Source: Deltaproteobacteria bacterium (GTDB taxonomy: Bacteria; Desulfobacterota; DSM-4660; Desulfatiglandales; HGW-15). From it: 7,821 nucleotides of DNA. The position numbers were made by a program, and so were the translations under genes. The DNA lies in the NCBI GenBank assembly GCA_016926135.1, contig JAFGPH010000071.1, positions 1 through 7,821 on the forward strand, given 5' to 3'. The first letter of the stretch is position 1, and each line of letters opens with the position of its first letter. The notes below the pieces were generated by a model. It worked only from the letters and a program-made list of their open reading frames with translations. It was not told where the DNA came from and did not search any database. Below, piece after piece: positions 1 through 7,204 of the stretch.

Positions 1-1639
1 ACTCCGTTTCCAGCAGCCATTTCTGGCGCAGGAGCATCCCGTACGAGGTCAGGACCAGATCGCAGCCCGCGAGTGCCCGGGAAGGATCTTCGGCCATGGC
101 CGAGAGAGACGTCCTGTCCGTCTCAGAGGGATGGACGAAGCGCGCCCGGAGATCTGGGGCAAACCGTCTTGTCTCATCCCGCCAGTTGGCGATGAGCGAG
201 GCAGGCAGCACCAGCAGCGACGGCCTGTCGCCGTCCTTTTTCCTTTCCCTGATACTCGCCAGCAGCGATAGGATCTGGATCGTCTTTCCCAGTCCCATGT
301 CATCGGCAAGGCATGCGCCCAGACCAAGGGACGTGAGGAATCTCAGCCACTCGTGTCCAATGGCCTGGTAGGGCCGGAGGGTCCCCCGGAAAACCTTGCT
401 TTGGCCGGTTGAATCAAGCCCATCAGGGTTGCGAAGCCCCTCGAGTACCCCTGAAAGCCAGTCGCCGGCCTTCACGAATGCCCATTCGCGGTCGTCTTCC
501 CCGGATGTCCCGTCCGTTTCGAGGTCCGAGGAAGCGCCTGCGAGGAGCCGCATGCCCTGGAGGAAGGATATCCCATTCTCGCCGGCCTGCTTCTCCACAC
601 GTTTCCAATGGGCCAGGGCCTCGGAGAGCTTCTCACGATCGACCTCGACCCACTTGCCTTTGAGATTCACGAGCCCTTCCTGGCTCTCCATCAATCGCAG
701 CCATTCCGCTTTCGTCAGTCGCTCCTCGCCAAGGGCAAGCTCCACCTGGAAGTCCAGCATGGTGTCCGCACCGAGCCGGCTCTGTCTTTTCTCTCCCATG
801 GTGACCACCACACGGGGCCTGGGACGACTTTGCCACCAGTCCGGAAGCCGCACCAGAAGGCCGCTCTCTTCAAGGAGAGGGACCTCTTGGAGGAAACGGT
901 AGGCATCCCTCGGAGACCAGGCCAGCGGATGAAACACGTCCCCGGAATCAACCAGATTCCGGATCCAGGGGCTTTTCTCCGATGCCGCCTGTACGGGCGA
1001 AAGGAGCCCGATCAGCGCCTTCTTATTTCGCTCGCCGGCATATTCCTGCAGGGCCCTGCCCAGGGGCTGGTACTGCACCTGTCCACCCCTGGAAAGCCGC
1101 GGCGCATAGGTGGCCAGGAAGGCAAACGGGAACTGGGGATCGCGCTTGTTCTCTGCCAGGTGAAAACAAACGCGTCCGACCTGTTGCCACATGGGGGCAT
1201 GCCTTTTCAGCCAACCGGAGAGCCCTGCACCCGATGAGGCGATCTCTTTCCGTACCCAGCCGTCCAGATCGATCCAGAAATCCTGAAGGAGGCCCACATT
1301 CAGGTACTCCCCCCCCAGCATGGGCGGTACGGCCTCCTGCATGGCCTTGATCTCGGCCGGTTGGGGCGGATCGATGGAATCGAAAACTCCCCCTCCAGAT
1401 TCGGGTGAGCGGCAGAGAAGAGTCAGATAGCGGCAGGCGAAATCTCTCCAGAAGGCAAAGACCGGCGACAGGGGGGCATCGGGGTTCGAGGCGGCCAGGG
1501 CAAAAAGGCCTGAAGCCTGGGATGACGAAAAGGCCTTGACGACCTTCTTCACCCAGATCCCGGGCGGGGTGGATGGATCACCCTGATCCTCATTCAAACG
1601 AAGTCGACCGGATGGCGTTAGAATCAGATCATAGCCCAA
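1..1639 (-). CDS. SNF2-family DNA helicase/translocase, N-terminal part (runs off left edge)
   Basis: This is an ATP-driven double-stranded DNA translocase of the SNF2 family. The 546 visible residues are uninterrupted. Residues about 264-340 match the bacterial SNF2-associated domain, with PDWWQSRPRPRV, then MLDFQVELALGEE, then KGKWVEVD. The SNF2 ATPase domain begins with GTLRPYQ at 419-425, followed by LGACLADDMGLGKT with Walker A DMGLGKT at 447-453, SLLVLPASLIANW (motif Ia) and DLVLTSYGMLL (motif Ib). The DEAH/DEAQ box and second RecA lobe lie beyond the left edge. No ATG is available between the upstream in-frame stop at 1685-1687 and the conserved region. TTG at 1637-1639 gives a protein starting (M)GYDLILTPSGRL, which resembles the family N-terminus, with a weak AGGA 10 nt upstream. 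It lies 278 nt downstream of res on the same strand. The family call is secure; a role in restriction or defence is inferred only from position. Confidence 0.92.
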   Translation of the reverse strand, partial: MGYDLILTPSGRLRLNEDQGDPSTPPGIWVKKVVKAFSSSQASGLFALAASNPDAPLSPVFAFWRDFACRYLTLLCRSPESGGGVFDSIDPPQPAEIKAMQEAVPPMLGGEYLNVGLLQDFWIDLDGWVRKEIASSGAGLSGWLKRHAPMWQQVGRVCFHLAENKRDPQFPFAFLATYAPRLSRGGQVQYQPLGRALQEYAGERNKKALIGLLSPVQAASEKSPWIRNLVDSGDVFHPLAWSPRDAYRFLQEVPLLEESGLLVRLPDWWQSRPRPRVVVTMGEKRQSRLGADTMLDFQVELALGEERLTKAEWLRLMESQEGLVNLKGKWVEVDREKLSEALAHWKRVEKQAGENGISFLQGMRLLAGASSDLETDGTSGEDDREWAFVKAGDWLSGVLEGLRNPDGLDSTGQSKVFRGTLRPYQAIGHEWLRFLTSLGLGACLADDMGLGKTIQILSLLASIRERKKDGDRPSLLVLPASLIANWRDETRRFAPDLRARFVHPSETDRTSLSAMAEDPSRALAGCDLVLTSYGMLLRQKWLLETE

Positions 1640-1683
1640 GGCAGTAGGGTCCTGTGAAAGGGAGTCGAAAGGTACTGCTGCAT

Positions 1684-1712
1684 TTCATAGCCTCCGTTGC
1701 TCTGCTCGTCAA
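1684..1712 (-). promoter_or_regulatory. Possible sigma70-type promoter for the SNF2 helicase gene
   Basis: On the minus strand TTGACG (1707-1712) and TATGAA (1684-1689) are separated by exactly 17 nt. They match the -35 and -10 consensus at 5/6 and 4/6 positions. Transcription would begin near 1676, leaving a leader of about 40 nt before the TTG start at 1639. This agrees with that start rather than with ATG at 1681-1683. A match of this quality can occur by chance. Confidence 0.35.
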
Positions 1713-1724
1713 CCCCCAAACCCG

Positions 1725-1736
1725 ACCTGAACAGGT
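1725..1736. repeat. Short inverted repeat ACCTG-AA-CAGGT
   Basis: This is a perfect 5+5 bp dyad around a 2 bp centre, 12 bp upstream of the candidate -35 box of the SNF2 gene. Its position would suit an operator for a dimeric regulator. It is short enough to be coincidental and no second copy was noticed elsewhere in the window. Confidence 0.25.
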
Positions 1737-1802
1737 GACTGACCGTGCTATTCTACGAAAGGCATGTCCTCAGGGGTGCTCGGTGACCTCGATGAATGGC
1801 CT

Positions 1803-1901
1803 TCAAGAAAGGAACCGGTACTCCCTCATCTTCCAGACAAGTTCCTCTTCAGATTTGCGGTTCGCCTTTTTTCTTGTCTTGCCAAGCCGATTTTTCCTCA
1901 C
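1803..1901 (-). CDS. Doubtful short basic reading frame just after res
   Basis: A 32-codon frame starts at GTG 1899-1901 and ends in TGA at 1803-1805. Its product is strongly basic (12 Lys/Arg of 32), including GKTRKKANRKSEEELVW. The frame stays open upstream into the 3' end of res, one frame away from the res frame. It could therefore be a frameshifted tail of Res, a tiny separate gene, or chance. No good ribosome binding site precedes the GTG, and I recognise no family. Confidence 0.15.
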   Translation of the reverse strand: MRKNRLGKTRKKANRKSEEELVWKMREYRFLS

Positions 1902-1917
1902 GATAATCTTACGGAAA

Positions 1918-4773
1918 TCAAAGGCATTGGAGGTCAAAAACAATATTCCCTGCCCTCAGCCTCGCAAACCAGTTTGGATATTCATTTGGGCGGAGGACAT
2001 AGAACATATACCCTTGCCCAACGAAGTCTCTGAAATTCTCGTCGAGATCGATGGGATTGACATTTCGAAGTCCCCGGTTCAGTGAGCGGAAGTGCTCTTC
2101 CCCCCACTGGCCCTTGGCTCGCGTCTCATCGCTATCGTCCTCATCGTCCTTGATTTCCACAACGAGGATCAGATCATCAATTCCATTGTCCTGGAGGTCT
2201 CGTATTCTTTTCAAAGTCCCCGAAGTCGGGCCAAGGGATAGGCGGCTGAGATATTCCGGTATCCCTATTCTGATGAAGAAATCGGGGTTGAAGGAGCGCC
2301 GAACCCGGTCTTTCCCACCTTTCCAATACTCGTAATCGAGGGTATAGAAACTTCTATCCGGCGCCTTGATCCAGGATGTAACCAGGTTGGCGTGCTCAAT
2401 GAGCCGGAAGAGGAAGCTTCGCTCCGGTTCATGGCTGAGGATGATTAGCTCCTGCGGGGTCCTGAAAAGGGAGGTGTTCACGGCATAGAGGTGTTTGAAT
2501 GGGACCAACTGCCGGATATAGTCGCGGTTGAACTCCTCCTGGCTGCTCAGCCATCCATCGCCCAGTTTGAGCTGCCTCTCCTTGCCCTGCATTTCCTCAA
2601 GGACAAAAAGGTTCTGTTCTGCCAACTCCTGTTCATAGTCTTCCGACAGGAAGGCGCTGATTTCATGATCCAGCCCATCGGAGCGGCAGCTCTTCTGCTC
2701 CATATTCAGGGTCGATATGCCCTTCACCGAACCCTCGATGTTCTCCCGCACAACCTTCTTTTTTCCCTTGGGTAGAAACCAGTTGAAAAAGAGATCAATC
2801 TCCTGCCGGTTTTCGCGCGACAGTCGATCTCCTTCTATCCCGGCCTTCTCCATGGCGTCCCGGATGGTCTTTTCTATTTCTGCCCTGCCGGGAACCTGAT
2901 CGAATCCGAGCCCATCCCCGAAATCGAACCGGCTCGTCTCAAAAGCCGTGTTCTTGAATCTCCGTTCCATGTCCAGAACCACCTGGTCCACGGTGAAGAA
3001 GTCCTTGGAGAGTTCAAATCGCTTCACCCCGTGGCGATAGATCACCTTCACACCCAGCTTCTCGGCCGAATGGGTCAGCTTGAGATCCCGCCGCAAGCCC
3101 CCGTTTCCGTTCTGCTCCGGAGTCCGGTCCTCCGTCCGATGGGAGGGCAGATACTCCAGGTTGAAGAGCACAAAATGAAGGGCTGAACGGCCCTGCGCCG
3201 GGTCCGTCAGGACATTCGAGGTGAAGCGAAGCTCGCACTCGGTCACCTCGTCCAGGAGTTCCGTGATATGTCGGGCGAACCGGTCATGATTCGTCACCGT
3301 TACCACAGGGTAGTTTCCCTGGATGTCCGCAATGCTAACCTTCCTGGGCAAACGAAGGCCCCTCCCGAGCACCTGGGAGATAAGGAGCTTGCTGTTGAAC
3401 ACCCGCTCTTCCGACGGCACGATCTGGAAGACATTATCCACGTCCCAGCCTTCGGAGAGCTTGTTCACGGCGAAGATGAATTCCACCTTTCCCCCAACCT
3501 TTTCAGGATCGGTCTCTTCCACCTGGGCCAGCTTCTGCTGATACTCTGCCTCTCCCAGCCGGCTGATCACGCAGAGCACCTTTTCTCTCGCGGTCTGTTC
3601 TAGGGTCGAGCGGGGGAGCGACGCAAGACTCGAATCCCCGGCCTTCAGCGAATCGGCAAGGACATTCACAAACGCATCCGCGTTCTTCTCCGCGGCGTTC
3701 TGGGTGGGATGGATGAAGATGGTGATGGGTTTCACCTTGGCCCGGCCGTCTCTCCCGGGATAGGCGTATTTCCGCCTGTTCTCTTCATGTGTTGTAAGAA
3801 TCTGCTCGAATCGCTGAGACGCCGTCAGCTCTCCGTCGCCCTCATCCGTCTCCGTCCTGAGAATGGGGTTGATCTTCTTGATGATCTTCTCATCGGTTGC
3901 GTCCTTGATGGAATAGTTGCAGATCACGTCCGGGAAATAGTCGTCCCGGTTGTAGGGGGTCCCGGTGAAGCCGATATGCCGCTTGATCAGGGGTTCTTCC
4001 CGCAGGTACTTCATCCACAACCGCTCATCCCGGGTGTCTCCCTGTCCTTCCCTCCCCTCCAAAAAGGCGTAGCCGACCGCGTCGCCCGAGAAATCCAGAT
4101 GGGAATAGGCATGGTGAACCTCGTCGCTCAGCACCAGGACCTCCTGGCCCCGGTTGAAGAGGGTCTCCCCAAGGGAATTCCTTTCCCGGTTCCAGATGGC
4201 ATTGATGTTCTCTATCACGATGGAGCTGTCTTCAATGGGGTCGTTACAGTTCAACAGCCGGACGACCCGGTGGCGCAGCCTCTCAGGGAGCCTGGCCTTC
4301 AGTTCCGCCGCCTTTTGGCCATAGAGATACTCCTTGAATTTCTCCGTAAGCCCTGACTCGATCACCGTGGACGATGGGCCAAGGATCAGGACCCGTTGGA
4401 TCTTGCCGAGCAGGATGGAGAGGTGGGCCACTGCGAACATGACGTAGGACTTGCCCGTGCCGGTGGCAAGATGACAGACGCCCGAAAGCCGGTCGGGCAG
4501 AGGGAGCATGCGCAGGAAATGGGCCTCGCTCTGAAAGCGCTTCTGGATCTCGATTTTTTTGCGGTAGTTCTCCTGGGCCAGGTCCTTCAGTGTCTTGTAT
4601 GCCCCGCCCCAGAGGTAGATCAGGATCTGCCTGATGGCCTTGAACTGGTATTCCCGGTCGCCTGTCAGGGTACGGACATAGTCCTCCACCTCCCTGAAGT
4701 CGAATTGGGAGAGGTTGCACCTTCGGACATTGACCTCCAGCGTATGTTCGGAGAGTGCAATTCTGGACGGCAT
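1918..4773 (-). CDS. res: Type III-like restriction subunit Res (SF2 helicase plus PD-(D/E)XK nuclease)
   Basis: Res is the ATP-dependent translocase and nuclease of a type III-like restriction-modification system. In this family it acts in complex with Mod, which supplies sequence recognition. The 951-residue length is normal. Helicase motifs in order are ATGTGKS (Walker A, 103-109), DEVH (217-220), GFTGTPY (268-274), SEGWDVD (440-446) and QVLGRGLRLP (467-476). The nuclease signature is at the C-terminus: NPDFF (829-833) and VVEIKDD (871-877), giving D831, E873 and K875 as the likely catalytic residues. All motifs are intact. ATG 4771-4773 has AGGAG at 4780-4784, 6 nt upstream. The frame stays open a further 15 codons upstream (including DIFSYLLGLQEQ) with no ATG, GTG or TTG, up to a dispersed repeat, so the original start may have been lost. 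The partner mod lies upstream and is broken. Confidence 0.93.
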   Translation of the reverse strand: MPSRIALSEHTLEVNVRRCNLSQFDFREVEDYVRTLTGDREYQFKAIRQILIYLWGGAYKTLKDLAQENYRKKIEIQKRFQSEAHFLRMLPLPDRLSGVCHLATGTGKSYVMFAVAHLSILLGKIQRVLILGPSSTVIESGLTEKFKEYLYGQKAAELKARLPERLRHRVVRLLNCNDPIEDSSIVIENINAIWNRERNSLGETLFNRGQEVLVLSDEVHHAYSHLDFSGDAVGYAFLEGREGQGDTRDERLWMKYLREEPLIKRHIGFTGTPYNRDDYFPDVICNYSIKDATDEKIIKKINPILRTETDEGDGELTASQRFEQILTTHEENRRKYAYPGRDGRAKVKPITIFIHPTQNAAEKNADAFVNVLADSLKAGDSSLASLPRSTLEQTAREKVLCVISRLGEAEYQQKLAQVEETDPEKVGGKVEFIFAVNKLSEGWDVDNVFQIVPSEERVFNSKLLISQVLGRGLRLPRKVSIADIQGNYPVVTVTNHDRFARHITELLDEVTECELRFTSNVLTDPAQGRSALHFVLFNLEYLPSHRTEDRTPEQNGNGGLRRDLKLTHSAEKLGVKVIYRHGVKRFELSKDFFTVDQVVLDMERRFKNTAFETSRFDFGDGLGFDQVPGRAEIEKTIRDAMEKAGIEGDRLSRENRQEIDLFFNWFLPKGKKKVVRENIEGSVKGISTLNMEQKSCRSDGLDHEISAFLSEDYEQELAEQNLFVLEEMQGKERQLKLGDGWLSSQEEFNRDYIRQLVPFKHLYAVNTSLFRTPQELIILSHEPERSFLFRLIEHANLVTSWIKAPDRSFYTLDYEYWKGGKDRVRRSFNPDFFIRIGIPEYLSRLSLGPTSGTLKRIRDLQDNGIDDLILVVEIKDDEDDSDETRAKGQWGEEHFRSLNRGLRNVNPIDLDENFRDFVGQGYMFYVLRPNEYPNWFARLRAGNIVFDLQCL

Positions 4774-4779
4774 GGTCTG

Positions 4780-4784
4780 CTCCT
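4780..4784 (-). promoter_or_regulatory. Ribosome binding site of res
   Basis: AGGAG on the minus strand lies 6 nt before ATG 4771-4773. This supports the annotated start over any upstream non-standard start codon. Confidence 0.65.
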
Positions 4785-4820
4785 GGAGACCCAGCAGGTA
4801 GCTGAAGATGTCCTCATTCT

Positions 4821-4890
4821 GTCACCCCGGTGAAAACCGGGGTCCAGAAAGCTTTGAAAAACCTGGATTCCGGCCTCCGCCGGAATGACG
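4821..4890. repeat. Dispersed palindromic repeat between mod and res
   Basis: Two strong hairpins lie about 23 bp apart. The first is ACCCCGG (4824-4830) pairing with CCGGGGT (4837-4843) around TGAAAA. The second is ATTCCGGC (4867-4874) pairing with GCCGGAAT (4879-4886) around CTCC. Short outer arms GTCA (4821-4824) and TGAC (4886-4889) bracket the unit. The pattern, a 'GTCATTCCGGC...GGAATCCAG...' arm joined to a 'CCCCGGTNNNNACCGGGG' arm, resembles a non-coding repeat I know from many Desulfobacterota genomes; that link is from memory. It occupies most of the 160 bp between mod and res and could affect coupling or stability of the mRNA. Confidence 0.75.
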
Positions 4891-4933
4891 ACAACGGCGC
4901 TCCCGGTTGTTTTTCAGCAACCTGATTGACCCA

Positions 4934-6007
4934 CTATTTCACCCGGGTCACCTCGCTCTCATTTCCGAATTTGTCTATGGCAATAATGGCCGTCTTCCCC
5001 GTGATCCCGCCTGCCACCACATCTTCGCCCTTGATATCCTTCTGGTAGATCACGCTATCCACCGTGAAGCCCCTCTCCTCGTCATACTCGGAATCCACCA
5101 GGATCATGGCCAGCCCCTCCAGCCCCTCGTAACGCCTCTCTTGCCGATCCAAGATACTGGTCCCGAACTTCTCGATCCTGAAGCCCCTGGCATTCTTCCG
5201 GACCTTGATCTCCACTTCCTCGTTGAAGTAGAAACCCACAGAGGAGATGAGCTTGTTGATGTTTTCCGGTGAGCTGGGCTGCTCCTCTATGGTGAAATTC
5301 CGGGCCGCCTCCTCCAGGACCTTGTAGGGGAAGGTCAGCATCCGAAAGGTAACCTTCTTGCCCTTGCCGTTCTTTCGCACGGTCTCCCCGACGCGCACGC
5401 AGGTCTCCGGGGCCACGATGTAGTAGATTCCTTCCAGTTTCCCACCTGCCTGTTCCATGATCCCCTTGAGATACTCATCATCGACCCGCACGTTCTTCAG
5501 AAAATCATCCTCCCAGACCGGATAAACTTCCACCGGGTGCCCGTCCTTGAGCGCGCACACGTTGCTGATCCTGTATTTGGCGGCCAGACCGTCATCCCGC
5601 TCCGTAATCCCAAAGATCCCCAGAACAAACGCGATGTAGGCGTCCCGGTTCTCCCTCAGTTTCATGATCTTCGCAAAGTCAAATGCACCGACAGAAACCA
5701 CACAGAAGGGCTTGGGCGACTTCCCGTATTTCTCCTTCTTCTTGCCCTGGTTTCCGAGCCTCTGTGAATCGGCAATGAGGCACATGCGTTTCTGCATGAC
5801 ATAGACCGCATGCTTCCCGAAATCGCACACGATCCACCTCCGACCCAGCTTCTCAGCAACCGCAGCCGTGGTGCCTGAACCGGCGAACACGTCCATGACA
5901 AGATCGCCGGGTGAGGTGACGAATTCAATTATTTGTGCCAGCAATTGCTCGCTTTTCTCAGTGGGATACTTTGTAGAGTTGCTGTAGACAGGTATGCCAG
6001 CCCACAT
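4934..6007 (-). CDS. C-terminal fragment of Mod after the amber stop
   Basis: This 357-residue frame from ATG 6005-6007 (MWAGIPVYSN) holds FAGSGTT (residues 41-47 of the fragment) and the Mod C-terminal domain, but not the DPPF motif. The 61 codons between the amber stop and this ATG (6008-6190) are also open and read as Mod protein, with no ATG, GTG or TTG among them. No convincing ribosome binding site precedes 6007. Independent translation is therefore unlikely, and this looks like the silent remainder of a broken gene. Confidence 0.5.
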   Translation of the reverse strand: MWAGIPVYSNSTKYPTEKSEQLLAQIIEFVTSPGDLVMDVFAGSGTTAAVAEKLGRRWIVCDFGKHAVYVMQKRMCLIADSQRLGNQGKKKEKYGKSPKPFCVVSVGAFDFAKIMKLRENRDAYIAFVLGIFGITERDDGLAAKYRISNVCALKDGHPVEVYPVWEDDFLKNVRVDDEYLKGIMEQAGGKLEGIYYIVAPETCVRVGETVRKNGKGKKVTFRMLTFPYKVLEEAARNFTIEEQPSSPENINKLISSVGFYFNEEVEIKVRKNARGFRIEKFGTSILDRQERRYEGLEGLAMILVDSEYDEERGFTVDSVIYQKDIKGEDVVAGGITGKTAIIAIDKFGNESEVTRVK

Positions 6008-6190
6008 GGTATCTGCGATTCTCGTATCGGCTGGTGCCCGCCAATACTGTGGTTTTCCGTCATCCGGGTTCTTTCGTATGAACTCAAGTGAGCAACCGGT
6101 GTCCCGCCAATATTCTGCTAGGGTGCGCCCTGAGCTTTCTTCGAGATACCGGTCGTAATTCTCTACAGCCAGGAATGCACGTTCCTTCTT

Positions 6191-6193
6191 CTA
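6191..6193 (-). other. In-frame amber codon (TAG) inside mod
   Basis: The codons run TGG GTA TAG AAG AAG, in the same frame as the coding sequence on both sides; no insertion or deletion is needed to join them. One base change from TGG (Trp) would produce it. The true end of the gene is also TAG (4934-4936), which argues against TAG being reassigned in this organism. Confidence 0.9.
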
Positions 6194-7111
6194 TACCCAT
6201 TGCCCAGTCCGAGGTGTCGCATCAAAAAGCCTGTAACGCATGGTCGGCCGATCAGCGGTAATCCAGAAGTGGTGCCAATGGCCCTCAGGATTGCCCTTAT
6301 TATGTTTCTCAATCCACAAAGGTGAGATTTTGGTTGCCGGGGTCACCGAATACCAAAGGAGACTGTCATGACGTATATTGAGACGCGCGATTTCCGTGAA
6401 TTGTTGCTGAAGGTTCTTTGAAGCTCTTCCTGGCAGCACAATTTCATTGCGAAAGTTTTCCTCCCCAAAGATCTCGGAGAGTATGGTTCTTACATAGTGG
6501 ATCATCCTTTGGTCCAAATGGACAAAAAGACTGCCGTCCCTTGATATCAGCTCTCGCATGAACACCAACCGCTCCCGCAGTTGTTCAATAAACTCCGCCC
6601 TATCCACTCTATCCGCATAACTGTCCTCCCCCTCCTTGGCGGCAAAATCGCTCTTGGTAGCAAACGGGGGATCAATATAGATGAGCTTCACCTTACCCTT
6701 GACACGGTCCCTGATGATGGGGTCCTGGTTGATGTAGCAGGTCTTGAGGAACTGGAGGTTGTCGCCCTGGACAATGAGGTTCTGCCAATTTCCGTCGCTA
6801 AGGTCGCTGTCGGGGGTGAAGAGCCCGAGCTGGTCGGCCCTCCGGTTGATCTTTCCGCCCTCAAAGGAGCGGACCAGTTGGAGCGGGGAGCCGCCGCCAA
6901 AGGCCGTGGCCTCGTTCAGTATGGCCGCTTCGGTCCGCTTTCCCTGGTATTCGATGGTGGGTATCCTGGCATCCTTCAGGGTCTTGAAGTCGAACCCGGC
7001 ATAGAGGCTCGGAAAGAGCCTTTTGGCCAGTTCAGCCGGCGGCTCAAGACCATCGTTCAGACACTTCTGGAGGACCTGGAAGTCCTCATCGGACAGATTG
7101 ATGCTAGACAT
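6191..7111 (-). CDS. N-terminal fragment of Mod, up to the amber stop
   Basis: If TAG is read as stop, this 306-residue product is what initiates normally from ATG 7109-7111. It keeps the DPPF motif (147-150) and helices such as FIEQLRERLVFMRELI, with HLDQRMIHYVRTIL after them. It ends in the recognition region at TGQWV and lacks the FAGSGTT SAM-binding loop. It should be unable to methylate DNA alone. Whether a truncated Mod could still bind Res or DNA cannot be judged from sequence. Confidence 0.75.
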   Translation of the reverse strand: MSSINLSDEDFQVLQKCLNDGLEPPAELAKRLFPSLYAGFDFKTLKDARIPTIEYQGKRTEAAILNEATAFGGGSPLQLVRSFEGGKINRRADQLGLFTPDSDLSDGNWQNLIVQGDNLQFLKTCYINQDPIIRDRVKGKVKLIYIDPPFATKSDFAAKEGEDSYADRVDRAEFIEQLRERLVFMRELISRDGSLFVHLDQRMIHYVRTILSEIFGEENFRNEIVLPGRASKNLQQQFTEIARLNIRHDSLLWYSVTPATKISPLWIEKHNKGNPEGHWHHFWITADRPTMRYRLFDATPRTGQWV

Positions 7112-7120
7112 GGAACTCAA

Positions 7121-7125
7121 CCTCT
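7121..7125 (-). promoter_or_regulatory. Ribosome binding site of mod
   Basis: AGAGG on the minus strand lies 9 nt before ATG 7109-7111. Together with the natural-looking N-terminus MSSINLSDEDFQVLQK it selects this start over the ATG at 7214-7216. Confidence 0.55.
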
Positions 7126-7135
7126 TTCTTCCCGG

Positions 7136-7204
7136 AAATCCCCTCTGACTCCCCTTTGCCGAAGGGGAGGAACTGGGGTCATTTGGCCTTTGCCAAAGGG
7201 GAGG
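7136..7204. repeat. Palindromic dispersed repeat between the regulator gene and mod
   Basis: This holds two related copies of a roughly 20 bp element, 7151-7170 and 7185-7204, sharing CTTTGCC, then AAGGGGAGG after one variable base. The first folds as CTCCCCTT (7149-7156) with AAGGGGAG (7162-7169). The second folds as TTTGGC (7182-7187) with GCCAAA (7192-7197). 'CCCCTTTG...AAGGGG' repeats of this type are common in genomes of anaerobic Desulfobacterota and Nitrospirota, a link made from memory. It occupies most of the 114 bp leader of mod and no promoter is evident there. Confidence 0.65.

Larger units (their letters stand above)
1640..1917. other. Intergenic region between res and the SNF2 gene
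   Basis: This 278 bp gap holds the candidate promoter, the 12 bp inverted repeat and the doubtful 32-codon frame listed separately. The stop that closes the SNF2 frame upstream is TGA at 1685-1687, with another at 1709-1711. I see no rho-independent terminator after res, so read-through transcription from res into the helicase gene is possible. Confidence 0.6.
4934..7111 (-). pseudogene. mod: Type III-like DNA adenine methyltransferase Mod, interrupted by an in-frame amber codon
   Basis: This is an S-adenosylmethionine-dependent, probably N6-adenine, DNA methyltransferase and the recognition partner of Res. Reading through TAG 6191-6193 gives one 725-residue frame with no other defect. The motif order is that of the beta class. 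The DPPF catalytic motif (147-150, in LIYIDPPFATKSDF) comes first, then a recognition region (about 220-380), then the SAM-binding motif FAGSGTT (409-415) and a long C-terminal domain ending EVTRVK before the terminal TAG (4934-4936). The amber codon is residue 307, in TGQWV*KKERA, where my memory of relatives has a tryptophan, so TGG to TAG is the likely change. ATG 7109-7111 (MSSINLSDEDF) has AGAGG 9 nt upstream; an ATG at 7214-7216 would only add residues translated from a repeat. The family call is secure. Loss of function is inferred. Confidence 0.92.

Noticed and set aside
608..1237. 209-codon open frame on the plus strand
   Set aside because: It is the antisense of the SNF2-associated domain; GC-rich codon use keeps the opposite strand open.
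1625..1683. ATG 1681-1683 with GGAGG as the SNF2 start
   Set aside because: It is in a different frame and stops after 19 codons; using it would need a frameshift, while the in-frame TTG fits the family N-terminus.
1654..2085. 143-codon plus-strand frame covering the res-SNF2 gap
   Set aside because: A third of it is antisense to the res C-terminus, and the rest shows no domain, convincing ribosome binding site or codon pattern.
3709..4356. 215-codon open frame on the plus strand
   Set aside because: It is antisense to the helicase core of res, whose motifs are unmistakable, and resembles no family.
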